The position numbers and the translations under genes were made by a program. Shown here one piece after another: positions 44,964 to 58,456 of a stretch of DNA of 64,000 bases (its first letter is position 1; every line of letters begins with the position of its first letter). Source of the DNA: Pseudomonas sp. SCA2728.1_7 (GTDB lineage: Bacteria > Pseudomonadota > Gammaproteobacteria > Pseudomonadales > Pseudomonadaceae). Location: positions 6,539,001-6,603,000 of the forward strand of contig NZ_CP073104.1 of assembly GCF_018138145.1 (NCBI RefSeq). Direction: 5' to 3'. Below the pieces are notes generated by a model. The model was not told the DNA's origin. It worked only from the letters and a program-made list of their open reading frames with translations, and made no database searches.

Positions 44964-44993
44964 AAAAAAAAACGCCCCGAACCAGTCGGGGCG
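44964..44993 (-). terminator. Rho-independent terminator of aceA
   Basis: Stem CGCCCCGA (44973-44980) / TCGGGGCG (44986-44993), loop ACCAG, followed on the minus strand by nine T residues (44972-44964). It lies 69 bp after the aceA stop. Confidence 0.92.
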
Positions 44994-45061
44994 TCAGTTT
45001 TGCGGCTCTGCAGTTAGCTTTCTGTACGATCCGCAGAGGCCGTTTGCTCAGCGAAGCCGAA

Positions 45062-46387
45062 TCAGTGGAACTGTTCTTCTTCAGTCGAACCGGTCAGTGC
45101 GGTGACCGAAGACGAGCCACCTTGAATCACGGTGGTCATGTCGTCGAAGTAGCCGGTGCCCACTTCCTGCTGGTGAGCCACGAAGGTGTAACCCTTGGCA
45201 GCGTCGGCGAATTCCTGCTCTTGCAGCTTCACGTAGGCAGTCATGTCGTTGCGGGCGTAGTCGTGCGCCAGGTTGAACATGCTGTGCCACATGTTGTGAA
45301 TGCCGGCCAGGGTGATGAACTGGTGCTTGTAACCCATGGCGGACAGTTCGCGCTGGAACTTGGCGATGGTCGCGTCGTCGAGGTTTTTCTTCCAGTTGAA
45401 GGAAGGCGAGCAGTTGTACGACAGCAGTTGGTCCGGGTATTCCTTTTTGATCGCTTCAGCGAAACGACGAGCCTCGTCCAGATCCGGTTTGGCGGTTTCG
45501 CACCAGATCAGGTCGGCGTATGGAGCGTAAGCCAGGCCACGGGCGATCGCTTGATCGAGGCCGGCACGGACCTTGTAGAAACCTTCCTGAGTGCGCTCGC
45601 CAGTCACGAACGGCTGGTCGTACGGGTCGCAATCGGAGGTCAGCAGGTCAGCAGCGTTGGCGTCGGTACGGGCCAGAATGATGGTCGGAGTACCGGCAAC
45701 GTCAGCCGCCAGACGCGCAGCGGTCAGCTTCTGTACGGCTTCCTGAGTAGGAACCAGTACTTTGCCGCCCATGTGACCGCATTTTTTCACGGAAGCCAGT
45801 TGGTCTTCGAAGTGAACGCCAGCGGCGCCTGCTTCGATCATGCTCTTCATCAGCTCGTAGGCGTTCAGAACGCCGCCGAAACCGGCTTCAGCGTCAGCCA
45901 CGATCGGCGCGAAGTAGTCGATGTAGCCATCGTCGCCCGGGTTCTTGCCGGCTTTCCACTGGATCTGGTCAGCACGACGGAACGAGTTGTTGATGCGCTT
46001 GACCACGGTTGGCACCGAGTCCACCGGGTACAGCGACTGGTCCGGGTACATGGATTCTGCGGAGTTGTTGTCCGCAGCCACTTGCCAGCCCGACAGGTAG
46101 ATCGCCTGGATACCGGCTTTAACCTGCTGAACAGCCTGGCCGCCGGTCAGGGCGCCCATGCAGTTGACGAAATCTTTCTCAGGACGGAAGGACGGCTTGG
46201 CACCCTGGGTGACCAGGTTCCACAGCTTGTCGGCGCCCATTTTTGCAAAGGTGTGCTCAGGTTGAACCGAGCCACGCAGACGGACGACGTCAGCAGCGGA
46301 GTAAGTGCGTGTCACGCCTTTCCAGCGCGGGTTTTCAGCCCAGTCTTTTTCGAGGGCTGCAATTTGCTGTTCGCGTGTCAGTGCCAT
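45062..46387 (-). CDS. aceA: Isocitrate lyase
   Basis: AceA splits isocitrate into glyoxylate and succinate, the first step of the glyoxylate shunt. The 441 residues contain the catalytic KKCGHMGGK (C203), [10 protein letters not shown] metal-binding segment, LSGWQVAAD and SPSFNWKK. This is the shorter, E. coli-like isoform. ATG at 46387. A probable RccR operator sits about 410 bp upstream (46796-46821), leaving an unusually long leader. Both isocitrate dehydrogenases that compete for its substrate are encoded 7-10 kb away. Confidence 0.97.
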   Translation of the reverse strand: MALTREQQIAALEKDWAENPRWKGVTRTYSAADVVRLRGSVQPEHTFAKMGADKLWNLVTQGAKPSFRPEKDFVNCMGALTGGQAVQQVKAGIQAIYLSGWQVAADNNSAESMYPDQSLYPVDSVPTVVKRINNSFRRADQIQWKAGKNPGDDGYIDYFAPIVADAEAGFGGVLNAYELMKSMIEAGAAGVHFEDQLASVKKCGHMGGKVLVPTQEAVQKLTAARLAADVAGTPTIILARTDANAADLLTSDCDPYDQPFVTGERTQEGFYKVRAGLDQAIARGLAYAPYADLIWCETAKPDLDEARRFAEAIKKEYPDQLLSYNCSPSFNWKKNLDDATIAKFQRELSAMGYKHQFITLAGIHNMWHSMFNLAHDYARNDMTAYVKLQEQEFADAAKGYTFVAHQQEVGTGYFDDMTTVIQGGSSSVTALTGSTEEEQFH

Positions 46388-46795
46388 GGAGATAAACCTC
46401 GTCGCGTCTTTTATGAAAAGTTGTTCTGCGGTGGAAAATTCCTGCGCTCGCTGACCAGAAGCTTAGGTGGTCAAGGCGGATTCGGCGGGGTAGGCGACGG
46501 GATGAACGATGGGCTCGAGGGGAAGTGAGCAGGTAGTGGCGGACTGCGGGCGCATGCGGGCGTCGTGGGCCTTTATACGGTCTACAGTGTGATGCCGGGT
46601 TACCTAAATACGCTTCCGTCCCTCGGGACAACTTCGTTCCAGTCGGCAACCTCGTCAAACACACCTTGTGGGCGGTACAGACACGAAGCGGTTCGCGGGG
46701 TAGGTGCGAACATCGCTTCGAAGGCCCTTGCCAGGGCCTCTGATTAGCGGGAGCGAGGCCATCATGCCTTCGCTTTTTTACCCCGTCAAACGTTT
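46388..46795 (-). promoter_or_regulatory. Long structured leader/upstream region of aceA
   Basis: No gene is seen in these 408 bp. Two stable stem-loops are adjacent. One is CGAAGCGGTTCGC (46684-46696) against GCGAAC-AT-CGCTTCG (46706-46720), a 13-bp stem with a two-base bulge. The other is AGGCCCT (46722-46728) / AGGGCCT (46733-46739). TATAAA on the minus strand near 46572-46577 is a possible -10. Whether the stems are transcribed as leader is not known. Confidence 0.45.
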
Positions 46796-46821
46796 TGTAG
46801 TGCTTTTTTTCAAGCACTACA
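46796..46821. promoter_or_regulatory. Candidate RccR operator of aceA
   Basis: A 26-bp palindrome with perfect 10-bp arms TGTAGTGCTT (46796-46805) / AAGCACTACA (46812-46821) and a 6-bp centre. In P. fluorescens the KDPG-responsive repressor RccR binds pseudo-palindromic sites at aceA and other glyoxylate and pyruvate genes; the half-site TGTAGT/ACTACA fits my recollection of that motif. The site lies between aceA and the convergent-side end of the next gene. Confidence 0.6.
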
Positions 46822-46861
46822 TCTTTCGTCTAATACGACTAATCAGTCAGTTTTTGGTGCT

Positions 46862-47623
46862 TTAGTCCAAGGCGTCGACTTTGACCCGCAAGGTCATGTC
46901 ATCCCGGCCTTGAGTCGAGTAGTTGCGGGTCAGGCCCTGTTTGTCGGCCTGAGTCTGGCGATTGACGCCGGCGAGGGTGATCCACTCACCGAGGCGCCCG
47001 CTGACAGTTGTGTCGGTGCTTTGCACGTTCACTACATCGGGACGTTCCTGGCTCATGCGGTCACGGTTGGTGCTGATCGCCAGGTGAACGATGTCGCCGG
47101 TGACGCTGGCGGTAACGTAGAAACCCTGGGTGACGTTGCGGTATTGGGTCTGGCTGCTGTAATCGCCATAGGAGTTGGTCTGGCTGCTGGTGATCGGCAC
47201 ACTTTGACCGACCTGAATCAGCGCCGGCATGCCATCGGTGGCCTGCACTTGCTGGACGCCGCCTTCACGGCTGGCGGTGCTGCGGCTGATGATGCGGGTC
47301 TGGTTTGGCTGCGCGCCGTTGACCGAATAGCCTTCGTCGCCACGGCCATTGTTTTCGTTAGTGTCGACGGTGATCAGCAGGCGCTTGGGTGCGGTGTCCA
47401 ATTGCGTGATCAGGGCTTTGAGTTCCTGAATCTTGTCCGGCTCGGCCTTGATGATCAGCTGGTTGCCATAGGCGCTGACCTGACCGTCCTTGCCGAGGAA
47501 GTCTTGCGCCATCGGCAGCATGTCGGCGCTGGTGCGGTAATTGAGAGGCACGATTTCTGTGGCTGCCATCACCGAAAAACTGCAACCGAGCAGCAGGGTG
47601 GTGAGCAGGGTGCGTAGGGACAT
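46862..47623 (-). CDS. Secretin N-domain-like periplasmic protein
   Basis: A 253-residue exported protein. Start ATG at 47623 behind GGAGATAACGG; signal peptide LRTLLTTLLLGCSFSVMA. The mature N-terminus (EIVPLNYRTSADMLPMAQDFLGKDGQVSAYGNQLIIKAEPDKIQELKALITQLD) is a typical NolW/secretin-N fold. The rest (ALIQVGQSVPI, NVTQGFYVTASVTGDIVHLAI) matches the start of secretin barrels, but the full pore domain is absent. No other secretion genes are near. It may be a stand-alone periplasmic protein; function unknown. Confidence 0.8.
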   Translation of the reverse strand: MSLRTLLTTLLLGCSFSVMAATEIVPLNYRTSADMLPMAQDFLGKDGQVSAYGNQLIIKAEPDKIQELKALITQLDTAPKRLLITVDTNENNGRGDEGYSVNGAQPNQTRIISRSTASREGGVQQVQATDGMPALIQVGQSVPITSSQTNSYGDYSSQTQYRNVTQGFYVTASVTGDIVHLAISTNRDRMSQERPDVVNVQSTDTTVSGRLGEWITLAGVNRQTQADKQGLTRNYSTQGRDDMTLRVKVDALD

Positions 47624-47701
47624 GTCCGTTATCTCCGCTTTCGAAAGGCTTGATATTGCCAGTTTGTCGGCCCGGGGTGGGGCAAGTTGAATCGTAGACA
47701 G

Positions 47702-47739
47702 CAAAACGCCCCGGCATCGGTTGATGTCGGGGCGTTTTG
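47702..47739. terminator. Hairpin with A/T flanks upstream of the secretin-like gene
   Basis: CAAAACGCCCCG (47702-47713) / CGGGGCGTTTTG (47728-47739), 12-bp arms with a loop that can pair further (GCATC/GATGT). On the minus strand it would end transcription coming from the GNAT gene at 47867-48292. Confidence 0.8.
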
Positions 47740-47758
47740 TGGTGTTCTCGAGGGCCTC

Positions 47759-47851
47759 TTCGCGAGCAGGCTCGCTCCCACATTAAATCTCTGTCTGACA
47801 CATATATCGTGTCCGCTGGAGATCCCCTGTGGGAGCGAGCCTGCTCGCGAA
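47759..47851. repeat. REP inverted pair
   Basis: Perfect 24-bp arms: TTCGCGAGCAGGCTCGCTCC... (47759-47782) and its complement (47828-47851), ending 16 bp before the GNAT stop codon. Confidence 0.9.
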
Positions 47852-47866
47852 GGTCGCACCGCGGTC

Positions 47867-48292
47867 TCAGGCCGAATGGCGAACCATGTCGACATGCGGA
47901 ATCCCGGCTTCGAGGAATTCCTCGCTGACCAGGCTGAAGCCCAAACGCTCATAGAACGCCGTGGCCTGCACCTGTGCGCTGAGCATTTGCTGCTTCAACC
48001 CACGTTCTTCAGCTTCAGCAATGACCGCTTGCATCAACGCATCACCGACCTTCATCCCGCGCCAGTCTTTCAGCACCGAAACCCGGCCGATGTGCCCATC
48101 AGGCAACAGCCGCGCAGTACCAATCGGAAAGTCGCCTTCAAACGCCAGAAAATGCACGGCGGTCGCGTCATCCGCGTCCCATTCCAGCTCGGGTGGCACC
48201 GATTGTTCGGCGATGAACACCGTTTCACGAATGCGCCGGATCTCGGCGATGTCCTTTTGCCAGTCTGCGACACGTACGCGAATCTTATTCAT
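47867..48292 (-). CDS. GNAT-family N-acetyltransferase
   Basis: A 141-residue acetyltransferase with the acetyl-CoA motif HIGRVSVLKDWRGMKVGDALMQAVI (Arg/Gln-x-x-Gly pattern as WRGMKVG) and the C-terminal ATAFYERLGFSLVSEEFLEAGIPHVDM typical of ElaA-type enzymes. The ATG overlaps the roxA stop by eight bases, so the two are translationally coupled. The substrate is unknown; linkage to roxA raises the possibility of a translation-related target. Confidence 0.9.
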   Translation of the reverse strand: MNKIRVRVADWQKDIAEIRRIRETVFIAEQSVPPELEWDADDATAVHFLAFEGDFPIGTARLLPDGHIGRVSVLKDWRGMKVGDALMQAVIAEAEERGLKQQMLSAQVQATAFYERLGFSLVSEEFLEAGIPHVDMVRHSA

Positions 48293-49454
48293 CGGCGAAC
48301 CCCAGGCTCCCTTGCTTGACCAGTTGGCACAGCAGGCCGCAAGCGTCTTCGTCGTTCAGCCACTCACCGAGGTTGTCGGTGTGCAGGGCGTCAGCGGCGC
48401 AGATCAGCTTCAGCAGTTCGCGCAGTTTGCCCGGCAGGTAACGGCTCTGGCCGCTGGCGAACAGCAGCAGGTCGTCATCGACTTCCGACCAGGCCAGACG
48501 CGCGCTCGGGTTGCGGATCAGAATGGCGCCATCCTGCAGGGCGGCGAGGAAGTCTTCTTCTTCGATTTCTTCCGGGCCGGCCACCAGTTCCGGGTAGCGC
48601 GGCTCGGTCATGTACTGGCCGAACCAGGTCAGCAGCAGGCGCTCGTCGCTCATGTGTTCGGCGAGCAGCGCTTTCAGGCGATCCAGTGCATCGTGTTGAA
48701 TCTGATGCGGATCGGCTGCTGGCTGTGCGTCGGCATCGGTGTAGCGCTCTTCGTCAGTCAGGAACTGGCTGAGGAAGTCGGTGAAGTGAGTCAGCACTTC
48801 AGAGGCGCTTGGTGCGCGGAAACCGACCGAGTAGGTCATGCAGTTGTCGACCGCGACACCGCAGTGAGCCAGACGTGGCGGCAGGTAGAGCATGTCGCCC
48901 GGTTCCAGCACCCACTCTTCGGTCTCGTGGAATTCAGCGAGGATGCGCAGATCCGCGTGTTGCAGCAGCGGGCTCTCGGAATCGCACATCTGGCCGATTT
49001 TCCAGTTGCGCTTACCGTGGCCTTGCAGCAGGAACACGTCGTAGTTATCGAAGTGCGGACCGACGCTGCCACCCGGAGCGGCGAAGCTGATCATCACGTC
49101 GTCGACGCGCCAGCTCGGCAGGAAGCGGAAGTTTTCCAGCAGCTCGCTGACTTCCGGGACGAACTGGTCGACGGCCTGAACCAGCAGGGTCCACTCTTTT
49201 TCCGGCAATTTGCTGAATTCGTCTTCAGCGAACGGGCCGCGACGCAGTTCCCATGGGCGCTCGCCGTGCTCGATCACCAGGCGCGATTCGACTTCTTCTT
49301 CCAGGGCCAGGCCGGCCAGTTCGTCGGCGTCGATCGGGCTTTCGAAGTCAGGAATTGCCTGACGGATCAGTAGTGGCTTTTTCTGCCAGTAGTCGCGCAG
49401 GAATTCGCGTGCAGTGAGGCCGCCCAGAAGTTGAAGAGGAATATCGGAATTCAT
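48285..49454 (-). CDS. roxA: Ribosomal protein uL16 arginine 3-hydroxylase (YcfD/RoxA type)
   Basis: A 389-residue JmjC/cupin 2-oxoglutarate oxygenase. Fe(II) ligands H134-x-D136 (GPHFDNYD) and H197 (RLAHCGV). GHGKRNWKIG contributes to 2-oxoglutarate binding, and an acidic C-terminal winged-helix region follows. E. coli YcfD hydroxylates an arginine of ribosomal protein L16. Start ATG 49454 (MNSDIPLQLLGG) behind ATAGGTTACAT; an upstream in-frame start is less likely because of poor spacing. It lies after purB and before the GNAT gene. Confidence 0.92.
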   Translation of the reverse strand: MNSDIPLQLLGGLTAREFLRDYWQKKPLLIRQAIPDFESPIDADELAGLALEEEVESRLVIEHGERPWELRRGPFAEDEFSKLPEKEWTLLVQAVDQFVPEVSELLENFRFLPSWRVDDVMISFAAPGGSVGPHFDNYDVFLLQGHGKRNWKIGQMCDSESPLLQHADLRILAEFHETEEWVLEPGDMLYLPPRLAHCGVAVDNCMTYSVGFRAPSASEVLTHFTDFLSQFLTDEERYTDADAQPAADPHQIQHDALDRLKALLAEHMSDERLLLTWFGQYMTEPRYPELVAGPEEIEEEDFLAALQDGAILIRNPSARLAWSEVDDDLLLFASGQSRYLPGKLRELLKLICAADALHTDNLGEWLNDEDACGLLCQLVKQGSLGFADE

Positions 49455-49493
49455 ATGTAACCTATTGAAAAAAAGCACTTTTCAGACGGGAAT

Positions 49494-49518
49494 AAAAACG
49501 CCCGGCGCGGCCGGGCGT
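49494..49518 (-). terminator. Terminator of purB
   Basis: Stem ACGCCCGGC (49498-49506) / GCCGGGCGT (49510-49518), 3-nt loop, T run on the minus strand (49498-49494). It lies 23 bp after the purB stop. Confidence 0.9.
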
Positions 49519-49540
49519 CTCAAACGGATCAAGCGGTCGA

Positions 49541-50998
<1,458 letters not shown>

Positions 50999-51038
50999 TT
51001 ACGCGTTACAGACTACAAAGCTTTTATTGCGCGGCGTT

Positions 51039-51662
51039 TTACTCGCTGCGCATCAACGGATACAGCTCTTTGAGCAGCTTGCGCCGGCTGATCACCAGTT
51101 GCCAGCGATGGCCGCCGAGCTGCCGCCAAAGGCGTGCCGAGCGGATACCGGCGAGGAGCAGGGCGCGGATCTTCGAGGCGTTGCTCGGCTGCTGTAGATT
51201 GCGCATGTCGCCATGCACCTGAATACGTTGGCGCAGGGTACTCAGGGTGTCCTGATACAGCGCACCGCAGGCAGCCACCACGTTTTCGTGAGCCGGGCCG
51301 AAATGTTCGACCTGCGACTGGATCTGCGGCAAACGCTTGCCGATGGTGTCGAGCATATCGTTGCGCTTGGCCAGTTGACGCTCCAGACCCAGCATCGACA
51401 GGGCATAACGCAACGGCTCGCGCTGCAAAGTGCTCGGGTCGCGCTCGAGGGCGCCGATCAGTGCACGGTAACCTTCGCGCAAATTGATGTCGTCGCCGCC
51501 GTACACGTCCAGCGTGTCTTTCGGATCGCGCACCAACAGGCTGCCGAGCATGCAGCTCAGGCCGGCCTCGCTGGTCTGCCCGGTCTTGGCGATCCGGTCG
51601 ACCAGCACAGCGGCGAGAAACACCCCGCCGAGCGCCGTCAGTTGTTCCTGAGTCGGGCTCAT
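51039..51662 (-). CDS. hflD: High frequency lysogenization protein HflD homologue
   Basis: A 207-residue mostly alpha-helical protein of the HflD family, membrane-associated in E. coli, where it affects phage lambda CII. The N-terminus [29 protein letters not shown] and the core [24 protein letters not shown] are family-typical. The ATG at 51662 overlaps the mnmA stop by four bases. Its cellular role outside phage infection is not settled. Confidence 0.93.
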   Translation of the reverse strand: MSPTQEQLTALGGVFLAAVLVDRIAKTGQTSEAGLSCMLGSLLVRDPKDTLDVYGGDDINLREGYRALIGALERDPSTLQREPLRYALSMLGLERQLAKRNDMLDTIGKRLPQIQSQVEHFGPAHENVVAACGALYQDTLSTLRQRIQVHGDMRNLQQPSNASKIRALLLAGIRSARLWRQLGGHRWQLVISRRKLLKELYPLMRSE

Positions 51663-52783
51663 GCCTGGCCGCTCCACGGCTCGGCCACTTCGATCACGCC
51701 GCCACCGAGGCAGATTTCACCGTCATAGAACACCACGGACTGTCCCGGCGTCACCGCGCGTTGCGGTTCGTCGAACACCGCGCGATAGCCGCTGGCGGTT
51801 TTTTCCAGGGTGCAGGCCTGGTCGCTCTGGCGATAACGCACTTTCGCGGTCAGGCGCAGCGGCTGGCTCAGGTCGATCGGGTTGACCCAATAGATTTCCG
51901 AGGCGAGCAGGGCGCTGGAGAACAGCCACGGATGGTTGTTGCCCTGGCCGACAATCAGCTCGTTGGTGTCGAGATCCTTGCGCAGCACGTACCAAGGCTC
52001 GTCGCCGGCGTCTTTCAAACCGCCGATACCGAGGCCCTGGCGCTGACCGATGGTGTGGTACATCAAACCATGGTGACGGCCGATCACTTCGCCTTCAGTG
52101 GTCTTGATCTCGCCCGGTTGCGCCGGCAGGTATTGCTTGAGGAAATCGCTGAAGCGACGCTCGCCGATGAAGCAGATCCCGGTGGAATCCTTCTTCTTCG
52201 CGGTGGCCAGCTCGTATTTCTCGGCAATTGCGCGCACTTCCGGCTTTTCCAGTTCGCCGACCGGGAACAGGGTCTTGGCGATCTGTTCGCCGCCAACGGC
52301 GTGCAGGAAGTAGCTCTGATCCTTGTTCGGATCGAGGCCCTTGAGCAGTTCGGTGCGACCATCGATGTCACGGCGGCGCACATAGTGGCCGGTGGCGATC
52401 AGGTCGGCGCCGAGCATCATGGCGTAATCAAGGAACGCCTTGAACTTGATCTCGCGGTTACACAGGATGTCCGGGTTCGGTGTACGACCGGCCTTGTATT
52501 CGGCGAGGAAGTGCTCGAACACGTTGTCCCAGTACTCGGCGGCGAAGTTGGCGGTGTGCAGCTTGATGCCAATCTTGTCGCAGACAGCCTGGGCATCCGC
52601 CAGATCGTCCATGGCGGTGCAGTATTCCGTTCCGTCGTCTTCTTCCCAGTTCTTCATGAACAGGCCTTCCACTTCATAACCCTGCTCGATCAGCAGGAGA
52701 GCGGAAACGGAAGAGTCCACGCCGCCGGACATGCCGACAATGACGCGCTTCTTGGATGTGTCAGAAGGGGCTGGATCACGCAT
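51659..52783 (-). CDS. mnmA: tRNA-specific 2-thiouridylase MnmA
   Basis: MnmA inserts the 2-thio group at U34 of tRNA-Lys, -Glu and -Gln. The 374 residues contain the PP-loop GMSGGVDSS (17-25), nucleophilic C108 ([12 protein letters not shown]) and the persulfide-carrying C204 ([13 protein letters not shown]). [17 protein letters not shown] follows, then a C-terminal beta barrel. Overlaps hflD. Its substrate tRNA-Gln is charged by GlnS at the other end of the window. Confidence 0.97.
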   Translation of the reverse strand: MRDPAPSDTSKKRVIVGMSGGVDSSVSALLLIEQGYEVEGLFMKNWEEDDGTEYCTAMDDLADAQAVCDKIGIKLHTANFAAEYWDNVFEHFLAEYKAGRTPNPDILCNREIKFKAFLDYAMMLGADLIATGHYVRRRDIDGRTELLKGLDPNKDQSYFLHAVGGEQIAKTLFPVGELEKPEVRAIAEKYELATAKKKDSTGICFIGERRFSDFLKQYLPAQPGEIKTTEGEVIGRHHGLMYHTIGQRQGLGIGGLKDAGDEPWYVLRKDLDTNELIVGQGNNHPWLFSSALLASEIYWVNPIDLSQPLRLTAKVRYRQSDQACTLEKTASGYRAVFDEPQRAVTPGQSVVFYDGEICLGGGVIEVAEPWSGQA

Positions 52784-52842
52784 AGGGATTCAATGAGTGT
52801 CTTGAAAAAGGACGCGATTCTAGCAGGCTCGCGGCCTCAAGG

Positions 52843-53289
52843 CTAAAGAGAAGGGCGGATCAGTTCGAGGCTGAAGTGATGACCGGCCAGATAATCGTCG
52901 ATGCAACGGATGATCAGCTCGCTGCGCCAGTTGTCGCGTTGAGTCATTAATTCGTCACGGGTCAGCCACTTGGCGCCGACGATGCCATCGTCGAGTTGGT
53001 AATCCGGGTGGTGTTTGACGGCTTTGGCGCTGAAACACACGCGCTGATAGGTCACGCCGTTGCTTGGTGCGGTGTACAGGTAAATGCCGATGACGCCGGT
53101 GGGTTCGACGTCCCAGCCGGTTTCTTCGAGGGTTTCGCGCACGGCGGCTTCGACCAGGGTTTCGTCCGGGTCGAGATGGCCGGCGGGCTGGTTGAGCACG
53201 TTACGCCCGGCCTTGTGTTCCTCGACCATCAGGAAACGACCGTTGTCCTCGACGATGGTGGCGACGGTGATGTGGGGGAGCCATTCCAT
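52843..53289 (-). CDS. Nudix hydrolase (NudJ-like)
   Basis: A 148-residue Nudix enzyme with a complete box: G37-x5-E43-x7-R51-E52-x2-E55-E56-x-G58. Its place directly upstream of mnmA matches NudJ, a thiamine-pyrophosphate/nucleotide phosphatase. ATG at 53289 follows AGGAAGG. A longer open frame upstream reads into a REP element and is not part of the gene. Confidence 0.9.
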   Translation of the reverse strand: MEWLPHITVATIVEDNGRFLMVEEHKAGRNVLNQPAGHLDPDETLVEAAVRETLEETGWDVEPTGVIGIYLYTAPSNGVTYQRVCFSAKAVKHHPDYQLDDGIVGAKWLTRDELMTQRDNWRSELIIRCIDDYLAGHHFSLELIRPSL

Positions 53290-53327
53290 AAAACCTTCCT
53301 CAAGTCTGGGGTTGAAATGCAATCCAA

Positions 53328-53417
53328 TGTAGGAGTGAGCCTGCTCGCGATAGCGGTGCATCAGCCGCCATTAATGTTGAATGGTATACCGCTATCGCGA
53401 GCAGGCTCACTCCTACA
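53328..53417. repeat. REP inverted pair
   Basis: Perfect 30-bp arms 53328-53357 (TGTAGGAGTGAGCCTGCTCG...) and 53388-53417, between the idh 3' end and the Nudix gene. Confidence 0.9.
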
Positions 53418-53445
53418 GGGGATTTGTGTTGTATTCAGAAACACA

Positions 53446-53468
53446 AACCCCGGCACAGGGCCGGGGTT
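53446..53468 (-). terminator. Terminator of idh
   Basis: AACCCCGGC (53446-53454) / GCCGGGGTT (53460-53468), 5-nt loop, followed on the minus strand by TTTGTGTTT. It lies 20 bp after the idh stop. Confidence 0.85.
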
Positions 53469-53487
53469 CGTTTACAGCGCTACAACC

Positions 53488-56194
<2,707 letters not shown>

Positions 56195-57451
56195 ATGGGT
56201 TACAAGAAGATTCAGGTTCCAGCCGTCGGCGACAAAATCTCCGTCAATGCAGACCATTCTCTCAATGTTCCTGATAACCCGATCATCCCCTTCATCGAAG
56301 GTGACGGCATTGGTGTCGACATCAGTCCGGTGATGATCAAGGTTGTCGATGCTGCAGTTCAAAAGGCATACGGCGGTAAGCGCAAGATTTCCTGGATGGA
56401 AGTCTACGCCGGGGAAAAAGCCACTCAGGTTTACGATCAGGACACCTGGCTGCCTCAGGAAACCCTCGATGCAGTCAAGGATTACGTGGTTTCCATCAAA
56501 GGCCCGCTGACCACGCCGGTCGGTGGCGGCATCCGTTCGCTGAACGTGGCCCTGCGTCAGCAACTCGACCTGTATGTCTGCCTGCGCCCGGTGCGCTGGT
56601 TTGAAGGCGTGCCAAGCCCGGTGAAAAAGCCTGGCGACGTCGACATGACCATCTTCCGTGAGAACTCCGAAGACATCTATGCCGGCATTGAGTGGAAGGC
56701 CGGTTCGCCGGAAGCCACCAAGGTCATCAAATTCCTTAAAGAAGAAATGGGCGTCACCAAGATCCGTTTCGATGAAAACTGCGGCATTGGCGTCAAGCCG
56801 GTTTCGCTGGAAGGCACCAAGCGTCTGGCGCGCAAGGCTCTGCAATATGTGGTCGATAACGACCGCGATTCGCTGACCATCGTGCACAAAGGCAACATCA
56901 TGAAGTTCACCGAAGGTGCCTTCAAAGAGTGGGCCTACGAAGTGGCCGCTGAAGAATTCGGCGCGACCCTGCTCGATGGCGGTCCGTGGATGCAGTTCAA
57001 AAACCCGAAAACCGGCAAGAACGTAGTGGTCAAAGATGCCATCGCCGACGCCATGCTCCAGCAGATCCTCCTGCGCCCGGCCGAATACGATGTGATTGCG
57101 ACCCTGAACCTGAACGGCGACTACCTCTCCGATGCCCTGGCGGCGGAAGTGGGCGGTATCGGTATCGCGCCGGGTGCGAACCTGTCCGACACCGTGGCGA
57201 TGTTCGAAGCGACCCACGGTACTGCGCCGAAGTATGCCGGCAAGGATCAGGTCAACCCTGGCTCGCTGATTCTCTCGGCCGAGATGATGCTGCGGCACAT
57301 GGGCTGGACCGAAGCGGCGGATCTGATCATCAAGGGCACCAACGGCGCTATTTCGGCCAAGACGGTGACTTATGACTTCGAACGTCTGATGGAGGGGGCC
57401 AAGCTGGTTTCGTCTTCGGGCTTCGGGGATGCGTTGATTTCGCATATGTAA
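56195..57451 (+). CDS. icd: Homodimeric NADP-dependent isocitrate dehydrogenase
   Basis: A 418-residue E. coli-type [29 protein letters not shown] includes S115, equivalent to the E. coli serine phosphorylated by AceK to divert isocitrate to the glyoxylate shunt. [14 protein letters not shown] and [20 protein letters not shown] follow in the usual order. ATG at 56195 after AATGGAGTTCAGC; a longer upstream frame lacks coding character. Having both IDH types side by side is usual in Pseudomonas. Confidence 0.97.
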   Translation: MGYKKIQVPAVGDKISVNADHSLNVPDNPIIPFIEGDGIGVDISPVMIKVVDAAVQKAYGGKRKISWMEVYAGEKATQVYDQDTWLPQETLDAVKDYVVSIKGPLTTPVGGGIRSLNVALRQQLDLYVCLRPVRWFEGVPSPVKKPGDVDMTIFRENSEDIYAGIEWKAGSPEATKVIKFLKEEMGVTKIRFDENCGIGVKPVSLEGTKRLARKALQYVVDNDRDSLTIVHKGNIMKFTEGAFKEWAYEVAAEEFGATLLDGGPWMQFKNPKTGKNVVVKDAIADAMLQQILLRPAEYDVIATLNLNGDYLSDALAAEVGGIGIAPGANLSDTVAMFEATHGTAPKYAGKDQVNPGSLILSAEMMLRHMGWTEAADLIIKGTNGAISAKTVTYDFERLMEGAKLVSSSGFGDALISHM

Positions 57452-57465
57452 AACGCGGGCACATA

Positions 57466-57506
57466 AAAACCGCCTGACTCGATGAATTGAGTCAGGCGGT
57501 TTTTTT
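57466..57506. terminator. Strong terminator shared by icd and cspD
   Basis: Perfect 15-bp arms AAAACCGCCTGACTC (57466-57480) / GAGTCAGGCGGTTTT (57489-57503) with loop GATGAATT and T runs on both strands. It lies between convergent icd and cspD. Confidence 0.95.
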
Positions 57507-57533
57507 ATGGCCGGGTGTCTTGGACGAGGTTGC

Positions 57534-57818
57534 TCAGCTCACGACTGCAACGTGGTTGATGCCACTGGTTGCGGCGGCAGCGGCTCCTGCTGCGCCCACA
57601 GCTTCATCCACTGTGTTTTTGTCCTGAATCGCGATTGCGTGCAGGCCTTTGGGGCCTTGAAGGAGTTCGAAGTACACCTCTTGGCCTGCCTTCAGGGTTT
57701 TATAGCCTTCCATCTGGATAGCCGAGTAGTGGGCAAACAGGTCTTCTGTCTGGCCGTTCTCGATAATGAATCCAAAACCCTTGGCATTGTTGAACCATTT
57801 CACCTTGCCGACAGCCAT
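57534..57818 (-). CDS. cspD: Cold-shock domain protein CspD
   Basis: A 94-residue single cold-shock domain with RNP1 KGFGFI (13-18) and RNP2 LFAHY (27-31), plus a C-terminal Ala-rich tail ([12 protein letters not shown]) beyond the fold. CspD inhibits replication in stationary E. coli cells. Its place next to clpS-clpA, divergent, is conserved. Start ATG at 57818 follows AGAGGGAT. The Ala/Gly tail is longer than in E. coli CspD. Confidence 0.93.
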   Translation of the reverse strand: MAVGKVKWFNNAKGFGFIIENGQTEDLFAHYSAIQMEGYKTLKAGQEVYFELLQGPKGLHAIAIQDKNTVDEAVGAAGAAAAATSGINHVAVVS

Positions 57819-58042
57819 GCTCAAATCCCTCTGCAACAGACTCCATCGCTGGAGTATCATCCAATTCATCCGCAATCTAATCCGTTAAAAGGATTGACTC
57901 CGCGGATCTTTTTTACCCACTGTGGGCTCTATTGGTTGTAACACCGTTTTCCCGATAGTCAAGGTGACCGGGCAGTCGGAGTTGAAAACGTGGACAACCG
58001 CCCCCACCACTGTATTTGCACAACTGACGAACCTTTCTTTCC

Positions 58043-58426
58043 ATGCATGCAATCAGCCAGATTCGACTAACATTCAATCAGGATCGCCCGCTTCTCCAAA
58101 AGGATCTTCCACAGGAGCACGACGACGATTCGGCAGGCGTTGCTGTTCAGGAAGCAAAGCCTGCGTTACAGGCGCCGCCGATGTACAAGGTGGTTTTGTT
58201 TAATGATGACTACACACCGATGGATTTCGTCGTCGAAGTGCTCGAGGTGTTTTTTAACCTGAATCGCGAGCTGGCGACCAAGGTCATGCTGGCCGTCCAC
58301 ACAGAAGGACGGGCAGTATGTGGAGTGTTTACCCGCGACATCGCCGAGACAAAGGCCATGCAGGTCAACCAGTACGCCAGGGAAAGCCAGCATCCGCTAC
58401 TCTGTGAAATCGAGAAGGACGGTTAA
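58043..58426 (+). CDS. clpS: ATP-dependent Clp protease adaptor ClpS
   Basis: A 127-residue N-recognin that hands N-degron substrates to Clp[19 protein letters not shown] (N54, D55, D56) and H86 in VMLAVHTEG build the pocket for N-terminal Leu/Phe/Tyr/Trp. The disordered N-terminal extension of about 45 residues inserts into ClpA. The ATG at 58043 lacks a strong ribosome-binding site; a later ATG would remove the N-terminal extension. clpA starts 30 bp downstream. Confidence 0.95.
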   Translation: MHAISQIRLTFNQDRPLLQKDLPQEHDDDSAGVAVQEAKPALQAPPMYKVVLFNDDYTPMDFVVEVLEVFFNLNRELATKVMLAVHTEGRAVCGVFTRDIAETKAMQVNQYARESQHPLLCEIEKDG

Positions 58427-58456
58427 TCGCCGACCACTTGGGTATGAGGTGAAGCT

